NCBI GenBank assembly: GCA_943842625.1
Contig: CALTCK010000002.1
Location: 62,001 to 126,000 of the forward strand
Length of the DNA stretch: 64,000 nucleotides
Direction of reading: 5' to 3'
Source: an uncultured Flavobacteriaceae bacterium
GTDB lineage: Bacteria; Bacteroidota; Bacteroidia; Flavobacteriales; Flavobacteriaceae
Shown here: positions 1-8,471 of the stretch, one piece after another
Layout of the letters: every line of letters begins with the position of its first letter
Numbering within the stretch: the stretch's first letter is position 1
Made by a program: the position numbers and the translations under genes
Notes under the pieces: generated by a model
Database searches by the model: none
What the model was told of the DNA's origin: nothing
The model's input: the letters and a program-made list of their open reading frames with translations, nothing else

Positions 1-1
1 A

Positions 2-2773
2 ACATTTATAGATGGCAACTATGAAATTGGTGGTGTTCCACAACGACGAACTATTTCACCAAAAAAGGTGAGGTTCTCTGAAAAACTAGATAATGATTTT
101 GAATTAAATACGGATTACAATGGTCAACCAGTAAAAATTAAACTTAAACAATTTATCAGTAATGCTAAAGAGGGAGTGATCCCTTCTGAAAACGGAAAAG
201 ATTTTTTAAAAATTGTTGAAGCAAGTGGGGGAGAACGACATGATCATTGGATTGGAGATGGTGAAGTGTTAAACATGCACAACGTTTTAATAGCATTTAA
301 TAACCCTACAGAAGGCGCAATTAATTTATTTCATGACGATGGAGCTTATTCAATTTCTTCACCATTTGAAGGTCAGTGGATGCGAATGGCAGACAGAGAG
401 AAAGGTAAATTGATCTTAGACTCTATTCAATCTTTAAATCTAAGGTCACTGTATCAAGTCGCAAATATGGCTTTTGTGATACCAGAAATGGTAATGTCTG
501 GAGAATATGGTGTTGTAAAGGCTCCAAAAGAAGAACCTACCAATATGAATGCTGTAATACTTGAGGTTAGCTCTAACCAGGAGACTAAAACTATAGACAT
601 ACTTGGAGGAATAGGGAACACAAAGAGTCCAATTTCTGTTGAATTAGCTGGCTTAAAAGTTTTTATCACCTACGGTTCTAAGGAATACCAATTGCCATTT
701 AGCATAACTTTAAACGATTTTATAGCAGACAAATACCCAGGAACAGAAAAAAATTATTCCGCATTTAAAAGTAAAGTTACCGTCAACAAAAGTGATTCCG
801 ACTTTTACGATTATGAAATATTTATGAATCACATTTTAGATGAGCAGGGGTATCGTTTTTTTCAATCCTCCTTTGACGGGGATGAAAAAGGAACCATTTT
901 ATCAGTGAATCACGATTTTTGGGGTACATGGATCACCTATATCGGATATACACTCCTATACTTAGCGATGCTAGCTATTTTATTTGATAAACACACTCGA
1001 TTTGCTAACTTAAGAAAGATGCTTCAGAAAGTTAAGAAAAATAAAGGTGTTATTATTACATCTCTAATTTTATTTATTACATTTTCAAGTTTTTCTCAAA
1101 GTACCGCTAGTCACAAAATCAAAATTTCAAAAGAAAAAATCGACTCCATTATAGTTTCTAATTCGGTTTCTAAAGAACACGCAGCAAATTTTGCAACTTT
1201 GGTTGTTCAAGACAACGGACGTATGAAACCCATCAATACGTTCGCTAGTGAATTATTAAGAAAAATAAGTAGAAAGAACAGTTATGCTGGACTCGACGCC
1301 AATCAAGTATTTTTATCGATGACAGAATTTCCTAGTTTATGGCTTGAAGCACCGATAATGTCCTTAAAATGGCAAAATGATAGCATTAGAGAAATACTCG
1401 AAGTAAAAGATGCAAAACATTTTTCGCTTATGGATCTCATTGATAATAATGGAAATAATAAACTAGGACCTTACATTGAAGAAGCCTCTAAAACCATCAA
1501 TAAAAATCAGTTTCAAAAGGATTTCATGAAGGCTTATGAAAACTTTTATTTATTGAATGAAGCATTAGGAGGCAGTATCCTAAAAATATTTCCAATACCC
1601 GAGGATGAAAATAATAGATGGGTATCCTATCCAGAACTTGATAATGTAAATTATAACAAACAAGATTCAATTGTAGTTAGAACCATCCTGCCTTATTATT
1701 TTGAAACCTTAAGAGAGTCCAGAAAAACAGGAGATTACACAAATGCTGACGTAATTTTATCAGGACTTGTGAAATTTCAAAATCAATATGGGAATAAAGT
1801 AATGCCATCCCAAAACAAAATTACTGCAGAGATATGGTACAATAAAATTGATATATTTAATAAACTATATAAGTATTTTGCTGTATTTGGAATTTTAATG
1901 TTTGTTTTTATCATTGTTCAAATATTTAGAGAAAACAAAATTATTGATTCTACAGTTAAATTATTTAAATATATAATTTGGATATTATTCATCCTACTAA
2001 CATTAGGACTAATTGCTCGATGGTATATAAGTGGCCATGCCCCTTGGAGTGACGCCTACGAATCCATTATTTATGTAGCATGGGCTACTGTATTTTTTGG
2101 TCTAGCATTGGGTAAAAAAAGTTATTTAACAATTGCATCAACCGCATTTGTTGCAGCTATTATTTTATGGGTAGCACATGAAAATTGGATAGATCCTTCC
2201 ATTTCTAACCTACAACCTGTTCTTGACAGTTACTGGTTAATGATTCATGTTGCCGTAATAGTTGCAAGTTATGGCCCCTTAACATTGGGAATGATATTAG
2301 GACTTACCTCGCTGTTATTGATGGTTTTAAGTACAAAGAAAAACCTAAAAAAAATGCAATTGAACATTAAAGAAATAACTATTATTAATGAAATGGCTCT
2401 AACGGTTGGTCTAATTCTTTTAACTATTGGGAATTTTTTAGGTGGTCAATGGGCTAACGAAAGTTGGGGTCGTTATTGGGGTTGGGATCCAAAAGAAACT
2501 TGGGCATTGATTAGTATAATGATCTATGCTTTTGTGCTTCACATGCGACTCATTCCAGGTTTAAGAAGTAAATGGACTTTTAATTTTGCAGCCGTTGTGG
2601 CTTATGCTTCTATTATGATGACCTATTTTGGTGTTAATTTTTATTTAACGGGTTTACATTCATATGCAAGTGGAGATGTGCCAGTTACTCCAAGCTTTGT
2701 TTGGTACTTTACTGCATTTGTATTCATATTGAGTATGGTAGCTTATTGGAGAAACAGAAAGCTAAGTAACTAA
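2..2773 (+). CDS. ccsBA: Cytochrome c biogenesis protein CcsBA (ResB-CcsA fusion), 5' partial
   Basis: System II cytochrome c maturation: carries haem to the periplasm and attaches it to apocytochrome c. The frame is open from base 2, so the N-terminus lies outside the window; the GTG at 68 is not a convincing start because the upstream codons also read as protein. The first part is a ResB-like extracytoplasmic domain ending in a membrane segment around 910-990. A soluble region follows, then a CcsA half with several membrane spans from about 1870. The haem-handling WWD motif is clear at about 2450-2530 (GGQWANESWGRYWGWDPKE), followed by a conserved LH in the next helix. The stop lies one base from the convergent fumC stop. 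Family assignment is firm; only the start is missing. Confidence 0.95.
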   Translation, partial: TFIDGNYEIGGVPQRRTISPKKVRFSEKLDNDFELNTDYNGQPVKIKLKQFISNAKEGVIPSENGKDFLKIVEASGGERHDHWIGDGEVLNMHNVLIAFNNPTEGAINLFHDDGAYSISSPFEGQWMRMADREKGKLILDSIQSLNLRSLYQVANMAFVIPEMVMSGEYGVVKAPKEEPTNMNAVILEVSSNQETKTIDILGGIGNTKSPISVELAGLKVFITYGSKEYQLPFSITLNDFIADKYPGTEKNYSAFKSKVTVNKSDSDFYDYEIFMNHILDEQGYRFFQSSFDGDEKGTILSVNHDFWGTWITYIGYTLLYLAMLAILFDKHTRFANLRKMLQKVKKNKGVIITSLILFITFSSFSQSTASHKIKISKEKIDSIIVSNSVSKEHAANFATLVVQDNGRMKPINTFASELLRKISRKNSYAGLDANQVFLSMTEFPSLWLEAPIMSLKWQNDSIREILEVKDAKHFSLMDLIDNNGNNKLGPYIEEASKTINKNQFQKDFMKAYENFYLLNEALGGSILKIFPIPEDENNRWVSYPELDNVNYNKQDSIVVRTILPYYFETLRESRKTGDYTNADVILSGLVKFQNQYGNKVMPSQNKITAEIWYNKIDIFNKLYKYFAVFGILMFVFIIVQIFRENKIIDSTVKLFKYIIWILFILLTLGLIARWYISGHAPWSDAYESIIYVAWATVFFGLALGKKSYLTIASTAFVAAIILWVAHENWIDPSISNLQPVLDSYWLMIHVAVIVASYGPLTLGMILGLTSLLLMVLSTKKNLKKMQLNIKEITIINEMALTVGLILLTIGNFLGGQWANESWGRYWGWDPKETWALISIMIYAFVLHMRLIPGLRSKWTFNFAAVVAYASIMMTYFGVNFYLTGLHSYASGDVPVTPSFVWYFTAFVFILSMVAYWRNRKLSN

Positions 2774-2774
2774 G

Positions 2775-4166
2775 TTAATTACCGATCATATCTTCGGGTC
2801 GTACCCATAAATCAAATTCCGCTTCGGTAACATACCCCAAGCTAAGAGCCGCTTCTTTTAAAGTGGTTCCATTTTTATGAGCTGTATTAGCGATTTCTGC
2901 TGCCTTATAATATCCTATTTTAGTGTTAAGTGAAGTGACCAACATTAATGAATTATTCAATTGCTTTTCAATCATTTGATAATTTGGTTCAATTCCTACA
3001 GCACAATGTTTTTCAAACGATATACAAGCGTCACCTAGTAACTGAGCTGAAGATAAAAAATTAGCAGCCATCAAAGGTTTAAATACATTCAATTCAAAAT
3101 GTCCTTGCATTCCTCCAACGGAAATAGCCATATCATTTCCAATTATTTGAGCACAAACCATAGTCAATGCTTCCGCTTGCGTGGGATTTACTTTTCCAGG
3201 CATGATAGAAGATCCTGGTTCGTTTGCGGGTATCGTAATTTCTCCTATACCGGACCTTGGGCCACTAGCTAACAATCGAATGTCATTTGCAATTTTATTT
3301 ATTGAGATAGCTAACTGTTTTAGCGCTCCATGGGTTTCAACAATGGCGTCATGTGCAGCTAAGGCCTCAAACTTATTTTCTGCGCTAACAAAAGGTAAAT
3401 TGGTGAATTTTGAAATATACGAAGCAACATTCTCTGCATACCCTTTTGGAGTATTAATACCAGTACCGACAGCAGTACCACCTAGGGCTAATTCTGATAA
3501 ATGTGCAAGGGTGTTCTCCAATGCTTTTAGTCCGTGTGCTAACTGTGAGGCATAACCACTAAATTCTTGTCCCAGTGTAAGGGGAGTGGCATCCATTAAG
3601 TGAGTTCTACCAATTTTAACTACGGCATTAAAATCATTTGATTTTTGCACTAAGGTTGAATGTAATTTTTTAACTCCCGGAATCGTAACCTCAGTTATTT
3701 TTTTATAGGCAGCAATATGCATTCCCGTTGGAAATGTATCGTTAGAAGATTGAGATTTATTAACATCATCATTAGGAAGTAATGTTTTTTCTCCATCACC
3801 AATAACCTTTCCAGCAAGTTGATGCGCTCGGTTAGCTATAACCTCATTTAAGTTCATATTACTTTGTGTACCACTACCAGTTTGCCAAATCACTAAGGGA
3901 AATTGATCATCATGATTCCCAGAAAGTATTTCGTCACAAACAGCAGCTATAAGGTCTCTTTTTTCTGAACTAAGAACGCCCAATTCACAATTGCTATAGG
4001 CAGCAGATTTTTTTAAATAAGCAAAACCATAAACTATTTCTAGTGGCATTGAGGCTGGAGTACCAATTTTAAAATTATTTCGAGAACGTTCTGTTTGCGC
4101 ACCCCATAGTTTGTCAGCAGGAACTTTAACTTCACCTAGCGTGTCTTTTTCAATTCTGTAGTCCAT
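2775..4166 (-). CDS. fumC: Fumarate hydratase, class II
   Basis: Reversible hydration of fumarate to L-malate in the TCA cycle; cytosolic, oxygen-stable, iron-free homotetramer in this family. The 463-residue length is normal for FumC. The fumarase/aspartase superfamily signature [11 protein letters not shown] is present, with the upstream [14 protein letters not shown] and [16 protein letters not shown] blocks. The ATG start at 4166 gives the usual opening ([19 protein letters not shown]). It is monocistronic as seen: convergent with ccsBA and divergent from a small membrane ORF, with a well-formed promoter just upstream. Confidence 0.97.
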   Translation of the reverse strand: MDYRIEKDTLGEVKVPADKLWGAQTERSRNNFKIGTPASMPLEIVYGFAYLKKSAAYSNCELGVLSSEKRDLIAAVCDEILSGNHDDQFPLVIWQTGSGTQSNMNLNEVIANRAHQLAGKVIGDGEKTLLPNDDVNKSQSSNDTFPTGMHIAAYKKITEVTIPGVKKLHSTLVQKSNDFNAVVKIGRTHLMDATPLTLGQEFSGYASQLAHGLKALENTLAHLSELALGGTAVGTGINTPKGYAENVASYISKFTNLPFVSAENKFEALAAHDAIVETHGALKQLAISINKIANDIRLLASGPRSGIGEITIPANEPGSSIMPGKVNPTQAEALTMVCAQIIGNDMAISVGGMQGHFELNVFKPLMAANFLSSAQLLGDACISFEKHCAVGIEPNYQMIEKQLNNSLMLVTSLNTKIGYYKAAEIANTAHKNGTTLKEAALSLGYVTEAEFDLWVRPEDMIGN

Positions 4167-4188
4167 AATTTAGTTTATTTAAAGTATG

Positions 4189-4220
4189 CAAAGTTACGTA
4201 AATGGCTAATTTTACTCAAA
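4189..4220 (-). promoter_or_regulatory. fumC promoter, Bacteroidota type
   Basis: On the minus strand TTTG (4220-4217) is followed by 20 bases and then TAACTTTG (4196-4189). This matches the Bacteroidota sigma-ABfr/RpoD consensus TTTG-N19-21-TAnnTTTG exactly. The -7 box ends 22 bases before the fumC ATG, leaving a short leader. Confidence 0.75.
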
Positions 4221-4283
4221 CTTTAATGTTTATTTCCTGCTAACAAAATAAAATATTTATTATAATTATTGAGAAAAGCATAG

Positions 4284-4291
4284 TATCTTTG
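4284..4291 (+). promoter_or_regulatory. Candidate -7 box for the small membrane ORF at 4320
   Basis: TATCTTTG matches the Bacteroidota -7 consensus TAnnTTTG and lies 28 bases before the ATG at 4320. I see no TTG-type -33 box at the usual 17-23 base spacing (the nearest TTG is 12 bases away), so the call is tentative. Confidence 0.45.
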
Positions 4292-4319
4292 CTTTTTATA
4301 AATTTATTACAACAACAAT

Positions 4320-4484
4320 ATGTTTCAGTTTGATCAATATCTAGGATTCTTAGCATTCTTAACCATTGTCACCATAGGTTTTTGGTTAATGATTTTTTTA
4401 GTCTCTATCATACCTTATTGGATTGGTGGTACATTTTTAGAAAAATTGAAAATGAAACGTGAAGCTAAGAAAAAAAACAAATAG
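4320..4484 (+). CDS. Small single-span membrane protein, 54 aa
   Basis: A short frame from ATG 4320 to TAG 4484. The product opens MFQFDQYLGFL, has one long hydrophobic stretch (about residues 8-36, with a PYWIGG turn near 34-39) and ends in a basic tail rich in Lys and Arg. This is the layout of a small inner-membrane protein with its C-terminus in the cytoplasm. It sits alone between divergent fumC and the convergent zinc-ribbon gene and has a -7 box 28 bases upstream. I do not recognise a family, and no function can be assigned. The amino-acid pattern and promoter support it as a real gene. Confidence 0.6.
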   Translation: MFQFDQYLGFLAFLTIVTIGFWLMIFLVSIIPYWIGGTFLEKLKMKREAKKKNK

Positions 4485-4529
4485 AAAAATAATTCTATTA
4501 TCAACCCTAATTTATCTTTAAACCGTCAA

Positions 4530-5663
4530 TTATTTTAGCTCCTCAGGAATAGAAGTCCCGTCTTGCATTGATTTAAGTATAGTTTGCCTCCGTGCCTTTG
4601 AATTAGAAAGTAAATTCTTTATTGATTTTTTTGATTTTATGTGTACTACAGTACCATGTATAAGCATTAATAAAAAAAATATGGGAAAAATTACTGTTTC
4701 AAATCCATTTCTATAATCATTCGATAGATTGCTATAAATCAAAACTATTGCAAAAGTAGTTATTCCAGATAACCACCAAAATCTTCTAATAGGTTTTTTA
4801 AGTAATTGTACTTTTTCTTGTCTTGCCTTATCAATAGGTCTTTCACCCTCAATCCTTTTTGATTTATCTCCATCCATGTAAACATTAAATTTTTTACCAC
4901 CAAATTCATAATTAACTATGTATGCAGGAGACAATATATTTGTAATTCTTATATGTTCACAATTCATATCATATACTAGATCTTTATACTTATCACCAGG
5001 AATTCTTTGCTTAATGTCAGATAAACACAATTCTTTTGCTTTTTTATAACCAACAGATTGCCAAACATTTTCAAAATCTAAATCAAAGGGAACAATATTA
5101 AAACCAGATGTGTATTCTGATTTAAAAGGCTTTAGATCCTCTTTATCAAATGTATCTTGGTTCATAAATGAAGCTATCGTGCTGGGCAATACATCTGAAT
5201 TACCTGCAAATGCTAAAATTGAATATTTATTAGCTACTTGACCATTAGAGGGCCTCCAATCTGTAAATTTTCGTTTTTTGGTCTTTACTTTACTATCTAC
5301 AACCACTACATATGATTCTGTTTTTTTATAACCACTTGAAGCTGACCAATTTCCACTATAACTACCTTCATATAAATACTGTGGTAAGTATAGCCCATTA
5401 ATCTCGTCAAAAATACTTGATGTTAATATATCATCTGGAGTATAATCACCCTTACTAAGCCATATTAATAAAATGTTTTTAAATTGATCTTTTGTTATTG
5501 AGAATGGAAATAATTTATCCGGAGTAATAACAAGGTTTGATTTTTCAGCTAAATCGATTTCAAATTTTGTTCCACAAAAGTTACAACTACTCATTTGAGT
5601 TGCTGGATCAAAAATTAAACTAGCGCCACAACTTTTACAAGAAATTTCTTTAAGATTAGACAT
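4530..5663 (-). CDS. Zinc-ribbon membrane protein, YdjG-like
   Basis: A 377-residue protein. The N-terminus carries a four-cysteine zinc ribbon (CKSCGASL near 9-16 and CNFCGTKF near 27-34). The central domain has the FPFSITKDQ and WLSKGDYTPDD blocks and a YLPQYLYEGSYSGNW segment typical of proteins often labelled TFIIB-type zinc-ribbon or misannotated as PriA-like. Two membrane helices lie near residues 294-312 and 323-345. Most of the protein is therefore probably cytoplasmic and tethered to the inner membrane. It is the last gene of a minus-strand cassette, three bases after a TPR gene and downstream of an SPFH gene. B. subtilis YdjG and YdjI form a similar pair. Function is inferred from this context only. 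Confidence 0.7.
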   Translation of the reverse strand: MSNLKEISCKSCGASLIFDPATQMSSCNFCGTKFEIDLAEKSNLVITPDKLFPFSITKDQFKNILLIWLSKGDYTPDDILTSSIFDEINGLYLPQYLYEGSYSGNWSASSGYKKTESYVVVVDSKVKTKKRKFTDWRPSNGQVANKYSILAFAGNSDVLPSTIASFMNQDTFDKEDLKPFKSEYTSGFNIVPFDLDFENVWQSVGYKKAKELCLSDIKQRIPGDKYKDLVYDMNCEHIRITNILSPAYIVNYEFGGKKFNVYMDGDKSKRIEGERPIDKARQEKVQLLKKPIRRFWWLSGITTFAIVLIYSNLSNDYRNGFETVIFPIFFLLMLIHGTVVHIKSKKSIKNLLSNSKARRQTILKSMQDGTSIPEELK

Positions 5664-5666
5664 AAT

Positions 5667-6122
5667 TTATCTGATCAACTTAGCATAAGTAGTAATCGCA
5701 TTTTCTGCTAAATCATAGAAGCTTTTTTTTGTGTTATCATTAAATAATACATAAGAATCTGGAAATCGTTTTAATAGAAGAACATTTTCTTTTGCTTTTT
5801 CAATATTTGAAATTGCTAAATAGCAATTTACAATAGCGTAATAACATTTTGCTGAAGTTTTACCAAATTCATTTCCGCCATCTAAAATACTTATTGTACC
5901 TTCAGGATAATCTTTTATTACTGTTTCAAAATAGCTGATTGATTTATCAAATTGTTGCATATTAAAATAACATAATCCAATATTATATAATGCATCATCT
6001 GCCAATTCGCTATCTGGGTATTTATGTATTATACTCCTAAACTCATTTATTGAATCCAAGTAAAATTCATTTTGCGCATATTTTAAACCATTTGTAAATA
6101 ATGTTATCTCGTTATCATGCAT
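5667..6122 (-). CDS. TPR-repeat protein, YbgF/BamD-like fold
   Basis: A 151-residue all-helical protein with at least two tetratricopeptide repeats: AQNEFYLDSINEFRSIIHKYP near 15-36 and ALYNIGLCYFNMQQFDKSI near 44-62. A weaker third repeat lies around 90-115. The Gly/Ala/Tyr/Pro spacing is that of the CpoB (YbgF)/BamD group. There is no signal peptide, so it is probably a cytoplasmic adaptor. It lies three bases before the zinc-ribbon gene and about 200 bases after the SPFH gene. It is likely a protein-protein scaffold for the cassette; the binding partner is unknown. Confidence 0.7.
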   Translation of the reverse strand: MHDNEITLFTNGLKYAQNEFYLDSINEFRSIIHKYPDSELADDALYNIGLCYFNMQQFDKSISYFETVIKDYPEGTISILDGGNEFGKTSAKCYYAIVNCYLAISNIEKAKENVLLLKRFPDSYVLFNDNTKKSFYDLAENAITTYAKLIR

Positions 6123-6174
6123 TTTTTCTATATTTTTTTGATTTTTCCTAATAATCAGTTACAGATTTTTTTAT

Positions 6175-6325
6175 TTATCCTAATTTGTAATAATGTATTG
6201 CACCTCCGATTCGCATTGCTTGTAAAATAACAATCATAAAATCATGAGACCTAAATAAGTTTGTATTATATCTAATTGAGATATCAACTAAAATTCCAAT
6301 AAATATATTAGGCGATTTTTTTCAT
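6175..6325 (-). pseudogene. Possible 49-aa frame directly after the SPFH gene, out of frame at a run of seven A
   Basis: The ATG at 6325-6323 overlaps the SPFH stop as TAATG and is followed by seven A. Read literally it stops after five codons. If the run had six A, the frame would continue without a stop to TAA at 6177-6175 and give a 49-residue product opening MKKSPNIFIGILVDI, a membrane-segment-like start. The frame reads as plausible protein (for example QAMRIGGAIHYYKLG at its end) in a spacer otherwise unusually long for this cassette. It could be a real small gene with a homopolymer error, a slippage-dependent gene, a decayed remnant, or chance. Confidence 0.3.
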
Positions 6326-7305
6326 TACATTTTATTCATTAATTCTTTTTTCTTTGTTTGAAATTCTTCATTTGTAATTGCTTCCATGTCAAGTAATTCT
6401 TTTAATTTTTTCAGTTTATCCATTGCTGACTCAGCATTACTCATTCCAATAGCACCACTCATAGATTGTTGCACCATTCCAGGCACAGCAAATCCCATCC
6501 CTAATCCGGCTCCAGCACCTACCATCGCGCCTGTAACTCCTCCTTCATTTTGTGCGGCATCTTGCAAACTCATAGCTACTTTATATTTCATAAACTCATC
6601 CATATTTCCAATTGCTGCCATCCCACTTCTTTGATCTATCATCTCTTGAACATCATCTGGAACTGAAATTGAGTTAAGATAAAAATCATGTAAACTAAGA
6701 CCTAATCCCGAGAATTCTGCTTGTAGTTTAGATTTAGTAATAATACTTAAATCATCAAATGAAGCAGGCATATCAAAAACTGTTGTTAATTCTGAACCTA
6801 AAACCGTTGTTAATTTTGAAACAATTATATTTCTTAAATAATCAGTGATATCTTTATTGCTGTATACTCCACGAGTTCCAACTACTTTATTTACAAATAG
6901 TAATGAATCACTTACTTGTACAGAGTAGGAACCAAAAGATCTAATTCTTATCATTTTCAATTCTTCATCTCTAAATAATATTGGTTCTGATGTGCCCCAT
7001 TTCAAATTGGAAAACAATTGTTTACCTACAAAATAAACCTCAGATCTGAAAGGAGAATCTTCACCGTAACCAAAAGAAGTCACCCATTTGGTAATTTTAG
7101 GAATATTTTGAGTTTTTAGTACATGTCTACCTGCAGTAAAAACGTCTAATGATTTTCCATCCCTGAAAAATACTGCTTCTTGACTCTCTCTTACCGTTAA
7201 CTGCGCCCCATATTTTATTTCAGTAGGTCCATCGTGAGGTACTCTTTTTACCATTATATTTCCTGAGTTATCAAGAAACTCAAGGACTTCCATTAATTTT
7301 GCCAT
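6325..7305 (-). CDS. SPFH (band 7) protein with C-terminal SHOCT-like hairpin, YdjI-like
   Basis: A 326-residue protein of the SPFH branch annotated as virion core protein-like or YdjI-like. There is no N-terminal membrane segment. An N-terminal beta-rich part contains LTVRESQEAVFFRDG and GRHVLKTQNIP near 37-70, followed by an SPFH core to about residue 225. A glycine-rich stretch near 255-280 (GAMVGAGAGLGMGFAVPGM) links to a short helical hairpin (DKLKKLKELLDMEAITNEEF) resembling the SHOCT oligomerisation motif. The ATG overlaps the stop of the upstream gene by one base (TAATG), indicating translational coupling. It probably oligomerises at the membrane, and the context suggests envelope stress. 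The exact role is not known. Confidence 0.8.
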   Translation of the reverse strand: MAKLMEVLEFLDNSGNIMVKRVPHDGPTEIKYGAQLTVRESQEAVFFRDGKSLDVFTAGRHVLKTQNIPKITKWVTSFGYGEDSPFRSEVYFVGKQLFSNLKWGTSEPILFRDEELKMIRIRSFGSYSVQVSDSLLFVNKVVGTRGVYSNKDITDYLRNIIVSKLTTVLGSELTTVFDMPASFDDLSIITKSKLQAEFSGLGLSLHDFYLNSISVPDDVQEMIDQRSGMAAIGNMDEFMKYKVAMSLQDAAQNEGGVTGAMVGAGAGLGMGFAVPGMVQQSMSGAIGMSNAESAMDKLKKLKELLDMEAITNEEFQTKKKELMNKM

Positions 7306-7769
7306 TATTTATGTTCTCTAATAAATTGATTTCTATTTCTTCGAAGATTATCTAACAGAGATAACTTCTTCATAATACTGTCTATATCATGAACTAATAT
7401 AACATTTTCAATCTTTTCAACTTCCTTGGCCATTTCTAAGTCGAAATGATATATTTTCACAAGCTCATCTTCCTTTATCTGTTGATCAGAAAAAAAACCA
7501 CTTTCTCCGTATGGAGCATAATTAATTTTAGATTGAGTAGTATTAATCAATTTTCTACAGTCTTCAATTGTTCTCATCAAAGGTTTATCGGAATTGTTTA
7601 TAGCCTTATTGATTCGCTTAACTAATATCTTTTCGCACTCAAATAGCTTTGATGAAAGAATGCTTCGTAATTGTTTGTCACAATTTCTTCTACCATCTCT
7701 TTCTGCATAACCACTATATCCGGGTATTAAGGCTCCAATCTTATCTAAAATATTTACTTTTCTATCCAT
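7305..7769 (-). CDS. Small helical protein, first gene of the SPFH cassette
   Basis: A 154-residue, charged and mostly helical protein without signal peptide or membrane span. The N-terminal block LIPGYSGYAERDGRRNCDKQ (about residues 13-32) has a conserved-looking PGYxGYxxRDxRRxxD pattern. The remainder resembles a coiled coil. It starts the minus-strand cassette and is translationally coupled to the SPFH gene (TAATG overlap). I recognise the PGYxGY pattern as recurring in small proteins but cannot give a named family with confidence. A regulatory or scaffold partner of the SPFH protein is a guess from position. Confidence 0.6.
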   Translation of the reverse strand: MDRKVNILDKIGALIPGYSGYAERDGRRNCDKQLRSILSSKLFECEKILVKRINKAINNSDKPLMRTIEDCRKLINTTQSKINYAPYGESGFFSDQQIKEDELVKIYHFDLEMAKEVEKIENVILVHDIDSIMKKLSLLDNLRRNRNQFIREHK

Positions 7770-7905
7770 TTGTAAGTTTTAAAAAAGTTTATGATATCAT
7801 TATTTTAATAAATTCATCTTATAACTACTATATATTATTCTTTTCAATAAATATAATTAGATATTATAATCAATTTAGACAAATTTATAACTTTATAATT
7901 AAATT

Positions 7906-7965
7906 TTTGATACAAAATTGATACATATAAAATTTTCTACAAAACAATATAATTTGATACAAAAT
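7906..7965. repeat. 13-bp direct repeats upstream of the SPFH cassette
   Basis: TTTGATACAAAAT occurs exactly at 7906-7918 and again at 7953-7965, 47 bases apart. A half copy (TTGATAC) overlaps the end of the first at 7918-7924. They lie in the very AT-rich gap between the cassette (start 7769) and the end of the 7986-8462 gene, where a promoter and operator would be expected. They could be binding sites for a regulator, though chance is possible in such biased sequence. Confidence 0.4.
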
Positions 7966-7985
7966 AGTGATTAATAATTTTATGT

Positions 7986-8462
7986 TTATTTACGAAAATT
8001 TTCAAGTTCTAATTGATAATCGTATTGTAAATCTTCATGTAATGATATGATTTTTTTCTCTATAAAAATTATATTTCTATGGTACAGATTTGTTAATGTT
8101 TTACTTTTAAAAATGGAAGGTTTTAAATTAAATAATTTTTCTAAAAAATATATTAATAGTTCAACTTCGGTCTCCTTTTTTTGAGAATAACGAATGTATT
8201 TTTTTACCTGGCGTAGTATTTTTCGAATACTTTTTCGCATATAAAAATAACTATCCGTATTAATGGCTTCAAATTCAGTATCCATCTTGGATTGAATCCC
8301 CTTAACATAAGCGTCTTCATCATCCATTTCAAACAACAAATAGGATAGTAATTCTTTATTATCTTTTTTAAATCGAATTAACCGTAAACATAATGCTACT
8401 AATTCCTGATCAGATTTATAGGATAATTCTTCTTTTACTTGTTTTAAAGATGCAGTCTTCAT
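7986..8462 (-). CDS. Hypothetical helical protein, 158 aa
   Basis: No family recognised. The protein is strongly helical and basic, with Lys/Arg-rich stretches (near 85-95) and repeated Glu/Lys heptad-like patterns but no cysteine motif, signal peptide or membrane segment. It starts nine bases after the stop of the methyltransferase gene and so is probably co-transcribed with it. A basic helical protein next to an RNA methyltransferase could bind nucleic acid, but this is conjecture. Confidence 0.6.
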   Translation of the reverse strand: MKTASLKQVKEELSYKSDQELVALCLRLIRFKKDNKELLSYLLFEMDDEDAYVKGIQSKMDTEFEAINTDSYFYMRKSIRKILRQVKKYIRYSQKKETEVELLIYFLEKLFNLKPSIFKSKTLTNLYHRNIIFIEKKIISLHEDLQYDYQLELENFRK

Positions 8463-8471
8463 AGCACTAAA

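Noticed and set aside
3181-3555. Plus-strand 124-aa open frame inside fumC
   Set aside because: Exact antisense of the conserved fumarase signature region; no protein features of its own.
7649-7921. Plus-strand 90-aa open frame
   Set aside because: Mostly antisense to the small helical gene and AT-rich spacer, with a composition (Tyr, Ile, Asn-rich) expected from low-complexity AT sequence.
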